A stretch of 52,784 bases of DNA from a virus: the IMG/VR virus record IMGVR_UViG_3300024258_000612, positions 1 to 52,784 of that record; one strand, 5' to 3'. Shown piece after piece: positions 39,436 to 47,900 of the stretch. Every line of letters begins with the position of its first letter. Position 1 is the stretch's first letter. The notes under the pieces were generated by a model. It saw nothing but the letters and a program-made list of their open reading frames with translations. It made no database searches and was not told where the DNA came from. Both the position numbers and the translations under genes were made by a program.

Positions 39436-40838
39436 TATCCTGCTCCTAAATATGTAATTGTGATCATTGAATATGTGCCGCCATGGTGCCAAGTGTAACT
39501 ATTGGTACTACCACTCTTGTAAACGCTAAAACCAACAAACTCCCCTGCCGTAAATTTATGAGCAAGGCTGAAGTTATGATCCATCCATTGTGTTCCGTAA
39601 GTGTGAGTATGGTGATATACCGCACCATTAATTCTATGATGGGCATAGTATCTATCGTTGTCGTGTGACATAGCGAAGTAATCTATCGAATATACTCCAG
39701 GAACATCAAATGTAACCGTATTTCCTGATACTGTTATGTAATTGGTATCAGGAGGGGTTTCGAACCAATTCAATGTAATATCTGTCCAGACATTCGAACT
39801 TTGATTACTCGAGTTGTTATACCCCGCCATAACAACTTTTGGAGAATAATCTGTAAATATAGCATCAGTCTCAGCCTTAGTATATCTATTACCCAAAGCT
39901 GTAGTTGTTGTAGATGCATAATTAGCATCATCTCCAAGAGCAGCAGCCAATTCATTCAATGTATTTAGGTTAGCAGGGGCGGTATCAATAACAGCATTAA
40001 CCGCGGTCGTTGCAGCACTTGAAGCACTTGAAGCACTTGAAGCTGCAGCACTAGCAGAACTTGATGCTTCACTAGCTTTAGTAGTTGATATACCTGCTTG
40101 GGTTGCAGCAGTATTGGCTGAAGCAGATGCTTCACTAGCTTTAGTGGTTGCAGTACTTGCAGAAGATGCCGAAGCACTTGCCGAAGCACTTGATTCAGAT
40201 GCCTTAGTGGTTGCAACACCTTCAGAGGCACTAGCAGCATTCTTACTTGCCAATGCATTATTTTCACTTACGCCTGCTGCAGTATTTTCAATTGCAGCTT
40301 TTGCACTCCAATGTTTAGCACTATATTTACCAGTTTCAACCGAAGCATCTTCAGCATTATCTGCCCATTGACCAGCTTTAGTCTTATGTGAATTAGCAGC
40401 TGCAGCACTTGTTGAAGCATTCACCTCTGCAGTTTCTGCAAGTCCTTGGGCAACAACAGAAGCATTCTTAGCCGTAATAGAATCACTTCTATTAGTTGAA
40501 GCAGATACATCCGCTGCAATTGAAGCATCTCTTGCCGCTTCAGCAGATGTCTGTGCTGCACTTGCCGCTGACTGAGCCGCTAATGCATCTGATTTAGCTG
40601 TTTGAGCATCAACCTTTGCAGTAGATGCCACATCTCTTGCAGTCTCTGCTAAGCTCTGGGCTGTTTGTGCCGATGTTTCAGCAATCTCTGCATTAGTCTT
40701 AGCTGTTTCAGCCGCTACCTGTGCTGAGTTAGCTTGGGTAATCTTACCATCCATATCGGTAATTCTACCCGATACCGTATTAGTTAATCCCGTTGTTTGG
40801 GTAACTAAGGCATCTAAGGATTCTTGAATTGTAGGCAT
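39435..40838 (-). CDS. Tail fibre with coiled-coil shaft and C1q/TNF-like head
   Basis: A 467-residue protein. An N-terminal virion-binding part is followed by a long Ala-rich coiled-coil stretch (for example TAKTNAEIAETSAQTAQSLA), then a module with LNTLNELAAALGDDANYAST. The last 130 residues form a beta jelly roll: TVTFDVPGVYSIDYFAM, AHHRINGAVYHHTHTYG and SMITITYLGAG, which is the C1q/TNF-like pattern of trimeric receptor-binding heads. Its cognate chaperone-like gene follows in an overlapping arrangement. Confidence 0.85.
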   Translation of the reverse strand: MPTIQESLDALVTQTTGLTNTVSGRITDMDGKITQANSAQVAAETAKTNAEIAETSAQTAQSLAETARDVASTAKVDAQTAKSDALAAQSAASAAQTSAEAARDASIAADVSASTNRSDSITAKNASVVAQGLAETAEVNASTSAAAANSHKTKAGQWADNAEDASVETGKYSAKHWSAKAAIENTAAGVSENNALASKNAASASEGVATTKASESSASASASASSASTATTKASEASASANTAATQAGISTTKASEASSSASAAASSASSASSAATTAVNAVIDTAPANLNTLNELAAALGDDANYASTTTTALGNRYTKAETDAIFTDYSPKVVMAGYNNSSNQSSNVWTDITLNWFETPPDTNYITVSGNTVTFDVPGVYSIDYFAMSHDNDRYYAHHRINGAVYHHTHTYGTQWMDHNFSLAHKFTAGEFVGFSVYKSGSTNSYTWHHGGTYSMITITYLGAG

Positions 40839-40853
40839 ATAATGTTCTCCTTT

Positions 40854-41315
40854 TTATACGTGTTCTGTTATGTATTTGTCTTGCAAGTCAATGATAGACG
40901 CTGCCGTATTCATTGCTTGTATGTTTAAATTTGTGGCGTAATCTGGATCGTCGCCAAGGGAGTCAGCAATTTCTGCTAGTGTATCCATTGAGGCAGGAGC
41001 ATTTCCGACTAATGCTGATATTTTAGAGTCAATAAAGGCTCCGATATTTGCCGTATGTGTGGTACCATCTGAAGTATTAACAGTTAGGTCTCCCGAGGTC
41101 CCATTAAAGTTTATATTGTCAACTCCAGCAACTGCTGTAGTTGATATCGCTGTGATCTTACCTTGGCGATTAACTGTAAGGACCGGTACAAGAGATGAAG
41201 AACCAAACGATTTGGTTTCTACGTCACCTGCATGGGCAACTAATTCTTTTACATTACCTTCTTTGACCTTACCGTCAGATCCAAGTAGTTGGGAAAATAG
41301 TCTTGACTTACTCAT
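40854..41315 (-). CDS. Short tail fibre / fibre connector protein
   Basis: A 153-residue beta-rich protein with modules VPVLTVNRQGKITAIS and VGNAPASMDTLAEIADSLGD, the same LDTLNELA-type module seen in three other fibres here. GGAGA lies upstream of its ATG. It is the first gene after the halogenase; the roughly 80-base spacer has a 5-bp hairpin without a T tract. Confidence 0.75.
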   Translation of the reverse strand: MSKSRLFSQLLGSDGKVKEGNVKELVAHAGDVETKSFGSSSLVPVLTVNRQGKITAISTTAVAGVDNINFNGTSGDLTVNTSDGTTHTANIGAFIDSKISALVGNAPASMDTLAEIADSLGDDPDYATNLNIQAMNTAASIIDLQDKYITEHV

Positions 41316-41395
41316 CTATTGTTGTCTCCTTTCTTTATACAGTTATTTATAATGATTTGAATTTGAATAGGGTATTTCACCCTCTTATGTTTTTC

Positions 41396-42748
41396 TTACC
41401 CTTTAAATCTTTTTAATGAGTTGCTCGCTTTGTTTTTATCAATGTGACCTAGTCCTGCCAAAATCCAATTCCACAACATGACACCTGAACACCCAAAATA
41501 ATGCTCTAAAGTTAGGGCTGATGGAACAGATGTTTTGCTAATAGACAACATATATTTAACTGTTTTTGTCCAAGTATCTCCGCTATTCACATGCCTCCAA
41601 AACTCTGTGTCATCTCTACCACCTGTGTAATGTACTACAAGAAAATCTCTAATGTCATCGTACAACTTTATCATTTCTTTGTTATAGTGATTGATTCTAT
41701 ATTGATTACATGTTTCTTTCTTGGTTTCTTGTAAGTGTTCCATAACAAAAGACATTGCTTGGATGATAGTTGTATGTATAGATGTAGCTTCTAAAGGCTC
41801 TGCAAATGCGGCTGACAATCCTAAAGCTAGGCAGTTATTTTTCCATAAAACTTCTGAACGCCCTGAAGTGAACTTGAATTTTCTAAGAATTTCTACGTCA
41901 CCAAACTTTGCTCTCAATTCCTCTTCAGCTTTAGCATCTGTTATAAACTTAGAGGAGTAAACATAACCACACCCAAATCTTTCTGTAGTTGGTATTTTCC
42001 AACACCACCCTGAATCCATTGCGGTGGCAGTTGTAACAGGCTCATAGTCGTCTGTAAGTGGCATCTGAAATGCTATTGCGCTATCAACAGGTAAGTTTTT
42101 CTCGTAAGACTCCCACTGAATATCCATAGCCCCACACAATACCCTTTTAAACCCACTACAGTCTATAAAAAAATCACCTTCATGGGTGTTGTTGTCAGTA
42201 TCTAATAAACTTATAATTTCACCGTTATCAGTTTTAACCCCATAAATCTCAGCATCTATTACTTTAACACCTGCTTTTATAGCATGTTTTGCGAAAAATT
42301 CCCCAACTTTAAAAGCATCAAAGTGGTAGCTCACGTTAATAGGCTCTTTTGCTTCGTATTTCCTACCTATTTCAGATGCTAGATGGAATTTGTCACCATT
42401 TACTATTAGGTTCTCACAGAACTCTGTATCAGGGGATAATCCCGAAGTTGATGAGCCATCTAGTGGAGCAAAGTAAGAAGACCCGTCACCCGTCCAATTA
42501 ACGTGTTTTATGCCCATCTTTGGTGTTACGTTGCAATATTCTATAAACTCCTTTATGTCGATACCTATGTCAAACCATGTGCCCGATACAAAGTCATGCA
42601 ACATCTGTGTTGCCCCCTCACCCGCACCAACAATGCCTATCTTCTTAGACTCTATCAGAGTCACATTATGAGTTGAACCTTGGGTCTTTATAATAGACAA
42701 AGCCATTAGCCAACCCGCTGTTCCACCACCAACAATAACTATGTTCAT
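41396..42748 (-). CDS. Flavin-dependent halogenase (tryptophan-halogenase type)
   Basis: A 450-residue FAD enzyme. It has GGGTAGW at 7-13 for FAD binding, GIVGAGEG at 38-45, a conserved Lys near 77 (TPKMGIK) at the place of the catalytic lysine of PrnA, and the diagnostic WxWxIP motif WCWKIP at 248-253. Family members make halogenated Trp or other aromatics with a flavin hypohalous intermediate. A cyanophage halogenase, VirX1, is known. Here the gene sits inside the tail-fibre operon, four bases from its upstream neighbour, so the substrate may be a host metabolite or the fibre protein itself. Confidence 0.88.
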   Translation of the reverse strand: MNIVIVGGGTAGWLMALSIIKTQGSTHNVTLIESKKIGIVGAGEGATQMLHDFVSGTWFDIGIDIKEFIEYCNVTPKMGIKHVNWTGDGSSYFAPLDGSSTSGLSPDTEFCENLIVNGDKFHLASEIGRKYEAKEPINVSYHFDAFKVGEFFAKHAIKAGVKVIDAEIYGVKTDNGEIISLLDTDNNTHEGDFFIDCSGFKRVLCGAMDIQWESYEKNLPVDSAIAFQMPLTDDYEPVTTATAMDSGWCWKIPTTERFGCGYVYSSKFITDAKAEEELRAKFGDVEILRKFKFTSGRSEVLWKNNCLALGLSAAFAEPLEATSIHTTIIQAMSFVMEHLQETKKETCNQYRINHYNKEMIKLYDDIRDFLVVHYTGGRDDTEFWRHVNSGDTWTKTVKYMLSISKTSVPSALTLEHYFGCSGVMLWNWILAGLGHIDKNKASNSLKRFKG

Positions 42749-42751
42749 AAG

Positions 42752-43150
42752 CTAAGTAAAAGTATCTTCTTCGACAGCCACAGCACCCTGTAGTGGGGTG
42801 TCTAACTTTGCTATAAGCTTAGGAAATTTCTCTTTAATACTAACCCTTTCTTCTTGAATTTCATCTATAGCCGTTGAAGATAATCCGTCTAATTCAACCA
42901 ACTTCTCCCAAAGAGCAACCACCAAAGAATCGGTGCTTGGATAAACGGGCTTTCTATTACGAGAATGTTCCGTTTTATAACTATTATCTACGATATCTTG
43001 GTATTGCGTCTCAATTTCTGCGTCTGTTGGCGCAATATCTTTGTCAATCCAAATAACCTCAGAATAACTAATAGCAGCATCAGGTATCTCCCACGCTTTG
43101 TCTTTGTAGTTTTTTTCTAAAACAACTCTTACTTTTATAATATCCACCAT
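42752..43150 (-). CDS. Hypothetical protein upstream of the halogenase
   Basis: A 132-residue acidic protein (VDIIKVRVVLEKNYKDKAWE). A segment with KPVYPSTDSLVVALWEKL has a pattern seen in small tail assembly proteins. It is separated from the halogenase by 3 bases and from the upstream fibre by 14. It may be the assembly protein of the long fibre before it, rather than a halogenase partner. Confidence 0.55.
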   Translation of the reverse strand: MVDIIKVRVVLEKNYKDKAWEIPDAAISYSEVIWIDKDIAPTDAEIETQYQDIVDNSYKTEHSRNRKPVYPSTDSLVVALWEKLVELDGLSSTAIDEIQEERVSIKEKFPKLIAKLDTPLQGAVAVEEDTFT

Positions 43151-43164
43151 AATATTTCCTTTTT

Positions 43165-45648
43165 TTATCTAACCCAAAGTCTTCCCGGTAGTGTGTTGAC
43201 AACAGCAGACGTGTTCCACTCTCCATACCCACAAGACCATGTCCGTGGGGCGTTTCCTGCGCAACCACCGAAACCAAAACCTGAGTCAGAGCCGCCGTTA
43301 GAGGCGTTACTCGCCCCAAATGTATAACCCCCTTCGTCCATCGCTGCGCCAACCCTTGCTCCTGCCCGACCCACTGAACTTAGCGATGCGTTATCGGTGG
43401 TGCTGTTGGTAGAGGTATTAGCAAAACAGTTTATACCATATTTCTGAATGTGTCTCTCATGGCCTGTCTGTAGAGAGAAACTTGAACCTGAGTATATAAA
43501 GCCACTATCTATATATTGTATACCTGTATATGTTGGGTTTGTTGAATTGCACCCTAGCCCACCAAAGGCAGCACTAGAATTGTTTTGCATGGCGTTGTAC
43601 ATGGTTCTACTTGTAGTGTACACCATAATACAAGGCACGGTTCCGTTCATATCTAACAAGACTCTGTTAAAGCTGTAGTAGTTCCATGATTTATATTTAG
43701 CCCATGAGCCACCTGTTATATTGGAGTCTGTATCGTTATTTGTTGTACTATTAGTCCAATACGAAGAGCCTGATGGCATATCACCCCTAGCGTGTACTTT
43801 TAAAACTAAAATCCAATGACTACTCTCATGCCAATCAAACTTTGTGTAAGCCTGATATGTATTAGTTCCGTCTGTGTACCAATACATACCATTACTAGCA
43901 GATGAATTGTCTGCCCTAACATCTGCAGGGGTTGATGCAGGAGACCCTGAAGTTGTTCCCCTAGGTACGATAACAATACTCCACGAATACGCTTGGTCAG
44001 CAGTATCACCGTCTGTATCTGTAGCTCTAATAGTGAATGAATATGCTGTTGTACTTGCTACTTGACCCATAGTTCCTGAAATAACACCTGTTGAGGTATT
44101 AAGACTTAAACCTGAAGGTAAAGTACCACTTGCCAAGCTGTAAGCTGAGAAAGTAGAACCTGCAGTAAATGTAAAGTTTGTATCTACATCGTAAGACGCG
44201 GATGAACCTTCATTTACTGCTGAGATTGTTACTGTGCCACCTGTTGTAGTTGCAGCGACTGTGTTAATTGTTTGTTGGTAATTCTGAGTAGCTGTGCCAC
44301 CTGAAGTATCAGTAGCTTTAATAGTCCAAGTATAATTAGTGTTACTTGATACATTTCCAGCGGTGCCTGTCAATGCTGAATTGCCTAGACTAGGTAACAC
44401 ACAGCCTGTAGGCATAGTTCCTAATACTAAGGTGTATGTTAATTGAGCATCAGTATCTACATCATCTGTAAAATCAATACCTAGATTATATGAGAACGTA
44501 CCACCTTCAGATAAAGCACCAATAGTTACTGTGCCACCTGTTGTAGCAGGATTTGCATTAGATACTAAGTTCCACTGGGTACCATTACTAATATAGAAAA
44601 TATCATTATCAGACTTATAAAATAAAGAACCTTCAGGAGATACTGGGCTAGGTAGCGTAGTACCTACTACAACAGCATCAATACCAGTCAAAGCACTACC
44701 ATCAATTGCAGGTAAAGCACCTGTCAGCATTGAAGCTGGGTGAGTCGCTGGATGTGTATAGTTGTTAGCACTTGTAGCTATGCCATCTAACTTAGTATTA
44801 TCAGCAGTAGTAAAATTAACCTGAGTTAACCCACCATCGCCAACTGAATATGTAGTGTTAGTATCAGTAAACAAAGCTCCAACAGGAACTGCTGTTTCAA
44901 CTAAAGGATGTGCAACATTAGATACTTTAGCATCATTCAATAGAACTCTAGTGTTTAATGCCTTACCTTGTGCTGCACTTAACGCCTCTGTTGTACTTGT
45001 ACTTGTTAAAGTATTATTAACCGTTACTGTTGTGTCATCTAAAAATGCACTCATGTTAACATCAAATGATGTAGCATCACTTCGTGTAAATGTAGCAACA
45101 CCGGTTGATCCGTTTAATGAACCAGAAGCAATATAAGCCGCATTGGTATCATCAAGGTATAAACTTAAATCAATATTAGTTGCCAAGCCATCTTCATCTG
45201 TATATGTTAATATGTTAGCAGCAACTGATAATGTTGTGGTAGTATCTGTATCTGTTGGTATTACCCAAGTGTTATCCCCTCTTAAGAATGTAGAGGTATT
45301 TGGTGTACCAGTAGCACTTAGTTGGGTAATACCAACTGTGTCATCACTAGGTATACCAATATCTACATTCTGACCTTGGAATACACACCAGAAGGTTGAT
45401 CCGGTTGCAGGAGCTGATGAGAATACAATGTTTGATCCTGAGACTAAGAAGCCTTCAGTACCTGTGTCATCAGGTTCTTGTAATACACCGTTAATGCTTA
45501 CTAATAACTGTCCTGACTTAGCGGGGTTAATAGTTTGTGTTGCCGCTGTTAAAGCAAATGTTGTTAGTACACCGTTGAAGGAAGCACTTATGTCATCAAC
45601 GATTTGATAATTACCAATGTTAGCTGGACTGTTTCCTATGTAAGGCAT
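43165..45648 (-). CDS. Large tail fibre with Ig-like domains and receptor-binding head
   Basis: An 827-residue protein starting at ATG 45648, which overlaps the previous stop, in preference to an upstream start at 45678. Residues 1-90 (MPYIGNSPANIGNYQI) are a virion-binding module. Shaft repeats (NNTLTSTSTTEALSAAQGK) follow, shared with other fibres. Two putative Ig-type repeats resemble bacterial He_PIG domains (GTVTISAVNEGSSASYDVD and a paired copy). The last 220 residues are rich in Gly, Asn and Trp (FGFGGCAGNAPRTWSCGYG), fitting a large binding head. A small assembly gene lies upstream. Confidence 0.8.
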   Translation of the reverse strand: MPYIGNSPANIGNYQIVDDISASFNGVLTTFALTAATQTINPAKSGQLLVSINGVLQEPDDTGTEGFLVSGSNIVFSSAPATGSTFWCVFQGQNVDIGIPSDDTVGITQLSATGTPNTSTFLRGDNTWVIPTDTDTTTTLSVAANILTYTDEDGLATNIDLSLYLDDTNAAYIASGSLNGSTGVATFTRSDATSFDVNMSAFLDDTTVTVNNTLTSTSTTEALSAAQGKALNTRVLLNDAKVSNVAHPLVETAVPVGALFTDTNTTYSVGDGGLTQVNFTTADNTKLDGIATSANNYTHPATHPASMLTGALPAIDGSALTGIDAVVVGTTLPSPVSPEGSLFYKSDNDIFYISNGTQWNLVSNANPATTGGTVTIGALSEGGTFSYNLGIDFTDDVDTDAQLTYTLVLGTMPTGCVLPSLGNSALTGTAGNVSSNTNYTWTIKATDTSGGTATQNYQQTINTVAATTTGGTVTISAVNEGSSASYDVDTNFTFTAGSTFSAYSLASGTLPSGLSLNTSTGVISGTMGQVASTTAYSFTIRATDTDGDTADQAYSWSIVIVPRGTTSGSPASTPADVRADNSSASNGMYWYTDGTNTYQAYTKFDWHESSHWILVLKVHARGDMPSGSSYWTNSTTNNDTDSNITGGSWAKYKSWNYYSFNRVLLDMNGTVPCIMVYTTSRTMYNAMQNNSSAAFGGLGCNSTNPTYTGIQYIDSGFIYSGSSFSLQTGHERHIQKYGINCFANTSTNSTTDNASLSSVGRAGARVGAAMDEGGYTFGASNASNGGSDSGFGFGGCAGNAPRTWSCGYGEWNTSAVVNTLPGRLWVR

Positions 45649-46001
45649 TAGATTGCTTCTCCTGGTTTTATTGGCCAAATTACACTGAGAGGGTCAGTTT
45701 GTGTTGTTACATCACGCAATCCCTGTCTGTATATCTGATATTCTAATTTAATGTTGTCAGGAACATCAGCACCTTGAGTCCAATCAGACTCTTTTAATTT
45801 CAAATCTCTTTCATACCGGACATTATTCCAGTTTCCCTCTAATACAGCCGTTATGGCTTCTGCGTCTGACATGCCTAGAAATTCTTTCAGTGTTTGACCA
45901 TAACCATCAATAGGGTTTCCCTCTGGGTCAAATTCAGGACATGGTATTAGCAAGTTAGGATTAAATGTGAATTTTTCGTTATTGTATATAAAATAAAACA
46001 T
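45648..46001 (-). CDS. Tail fibre assembly protein (XkdW/TAC-like)
   Basis: A 117-residue protein with a beta-rich front and a C-terminal RYERDLKLKESDWTQGAD then YRQGLRDVTTQ. This is the pattern 'LxxSDWT...YRQ.LRD' of phage tail assembly chaperones of XkdW type. It overlaps the start of the next fibre gene by one base, and follows a long fibre, so it likely assists one of its neighbours. Confidence 0.8.
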   Translation of the reverse strand: MFYFIYNNEKFTFNPNLLIPCPEFDPEGNPIDGYGQTLKEFLGMSDAEAITAVLEGNWNNVRYERDLKLKESDWTQGADVPDNIKLEYQIYRQGLRDVTTQTDPLSVIWPIKPGEAI

Positions 46002-46012
46002 ATTAGACTCCT

Positions 46013-47509
46013 TTAGTATGTATATAAACTAGTCATATACATATTTGGTAAGTAATTGTGTGCTGTTTGATCTAGATCTACTCTTACTCCTATACTATTA
46101 CCGTAAGTATTAGATTTACGTATCTTCAAGACATGCCAGTTATTAGTTGAGTCCCATGCCCACGGAGTTACTGCAAAGGAACTTGTACCCGTGTTATTCA
46201 CCCCATCTAGTGACCATGTTTCTCCATAATTGCCTGCACCATTGTGGTTATAAGTAAATTCATATTTTTTGCGGCCAGCTTGATTCTGGTGAGAGTAAGC
46301 AGCACTTAGTATTATAGTACCACTCGTCCAAAAACTATTAGCAGGCATAATTATGTCAACTCCCTGATTGCCAATTCCATTGGTGAAATATGGGCTTTGG
46401 AAATATCTACTGCCAGATTCGGAATAGCCGCCGGTACCCATTGTTATATAGGGGGTGGCGTGCCTCATTCCAATACCGGAAGAAATATCCAATTGAGAAG
46501 ATGAATTTCCACTAAATGAATTAGCAGTAACACTACCAGTAACATCAATACCAGTAGAGGTTGTTTCAAACTTTGTAGAATTATCGTGTCTTAGCTGGAC
46601 TGAACCATTAGTATTAAAGTTAGCCATCGTTTTAGTTTCAGCGTGATTTCTTATCATTACCCCAGTACCATCAGACGTTAAGACTAAATTACCTTGTGCT
46701 ATATCTTTAATCAGACTATCAGTACCATCGTGATATATCTGTAAATCATCACTAGCACCAAACTTAGCCTTGACGTTATCACCTAGTGATACATCGCCAG
46801 TCATAGTGCCACCTGCTTTAGGTAATGCTGCATTAGCTGTAGCACCTTGAGCAGCAGTAGCATAATCAGTAGAATCAAAAGCTTTTACTTGAGTTAGATT
46901 AGTTACCTCAGAGTCCATCAAAGCACCTGCTGCAGTTACATTAGTTGTATCAGTAACATTAGCACCAGCTTCAATACCGTCTAACTTAGTATTATCAGCA
47001 GTAGTAAAGTTCTTTTGAGTTAACCCACCATCTCCAACTGAATATGTAGTATTAGTATCTGTAAACAAAGCACCAGAAGGAACATTGGTTAAAACTTGTG
47101 AATCATCAACCTTACCTGCTAACGCAGTGGTCACTGTCGCTGCATAATTAGCATCATCACCTAAGGCTGCTGCTAACTCGGTTAATGTATCTAAAGCTGC
47201 TGGGGCTGCTCCAATAACATTTGTAATCTGAGTATTAACATATGTTTCAGTTGTCTTACCATCAAGTAAACCTTGAAGACCTGTTACTTCTGAAACTGTA
47301 TGAGCACTTGGGTGGGAATAGTTATTAGCATTATCAGCAACACCATCTAATTTATTCTTATCAGCAGGGATCATTAAACCAGAAGCAATTGAAGATGCAC
47401 CAGGAGTTGCCGCTAGTTTATCCTGTGATATGCTAGTGGTTGCACTGATGTCTTCATTAGTGATAGTACCATCTTTGATACCACCAGTTGTTACTTTAGT
47501 TAATGCCAT
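46013..47509 (-). CDS. Tail fibre protein
   Basis: A 498-residue fibre. Its shaft modules include VSEVTGLQGLLDGKTTETYV, a DTLTELAAALGDDANYA-like helix, and TYSVGDGGLTQKNF, all with near-identical copies in other fibre genes of this window. The middle has LQIYHDGTDSLIKDIAQGNL, the module common in marine phage fibres. The C-terminal 110 residues are a beta head (for example KYEFTYNHNGAGNYGETWS). AAGGAG precedes ATG 47509. Confidence 0.83.
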   Translation of the reverse strand: MALTKVTTGGIKDGTITNEDISATTSISQDKLAATPGASSIASGLMIPADKNKLDGVADNANNYSHPSAHTVSEVTGLQGLLDGKTTETYVNTQITNVIGAAPAALDTLTELAAALGDDANYAATVTTALAGKVDDSQVLTNVPSGALFTDTNTTYSVGDGGLTQKNFTTADNTKLDGIEAGANVTDTTNVTAAGALMDSEVTNLTQVKAFDSTDYATAAQGATANAALPKAGGTMTGDVSLGDNVKAKFGASDDLQIYHDGTDSLIKDIAQGNLVLTSDGTGVMIRNHAETKTMANFNTNGSVQLRHDNSTKFETTSTGIDVTGSVTANSFSGNSSSQLDISSGIGMRHATPYITMGTGGYSESGSRYFQSPYFTNGIGNQGVDIIMPANSFWTSGTIILSAAYSHQNQAGRKKYEFTYNHNGAGNYGETWSLDGVNNTGTSSFAVTPWAWDSTNNWHVLKIRKSNTYGNSIGVRVDLDQTAHNYLPNMYMTSLYTY

Positions 47510-47573
47510 TGGGGTTTACTCCTTATTGATCTATTTATACTTCTATTGCTACTTCCTGCCACGGTGTGATGCT

Positions 47574-47900
47574 TTAGTTGCCATCTGTTACTCCGTCTAA
47601 TTTTTTAGACATTAAAGGTTTTTCTGAAAGAACTCTTTCTGCTTCTTTTAAATGCCATTCTCTATTTTGCGGACCATCAAATATCTTTGATTCAATCCAA
47701 GAAATAATCTGGTCTTTAGTTAAATCATCAAATTGAGTAAAACCAGAAGAAGGAGGATTCATATCTAATACATTGTTTACTTCGTAAAAGCTTGAACCAT
47801 CACTAAAAATTTGTGTATAGTCAACTTTTCTTACTACATTTAAATTAGATTCATCGTTTTGAACAATTAAATCATTAATTTTATATTCTATAGTTATCAT
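47574..47900 (-). CDS. Small tail-region protein
   Basis: A 108-residue protein: a beta-hairpin front (MITIEYKINDLIVQN) and a helix (LTKDQIISWIESKIFDG). This build is found in small conserved proteins located beside marine phage fibres. It overlaps the end of the preceding large fibre gene by 4 bases. The function is unknown; a chaperone or adaptor role is plausible. Confidence 0.65.
   Translation of the reverse strand: MITIEYKINDLIVQNDESNLNVVRKVDYTQIFSDGSSFYEVNNVLDMNPPSSGFTQFDDLTKDQIISWIESKIFDGPQNREWHLKEAERVLSEKPLMSKKLDGVTDGN

Noticed and set aside
41369-41383. Hairpin AGGGTATTTCACCCT downstream of the halogenase
   Set aside because: Only a 5-bp stem and no T tract in the direction of transcription; listed as a weak structure and not called a terminator.
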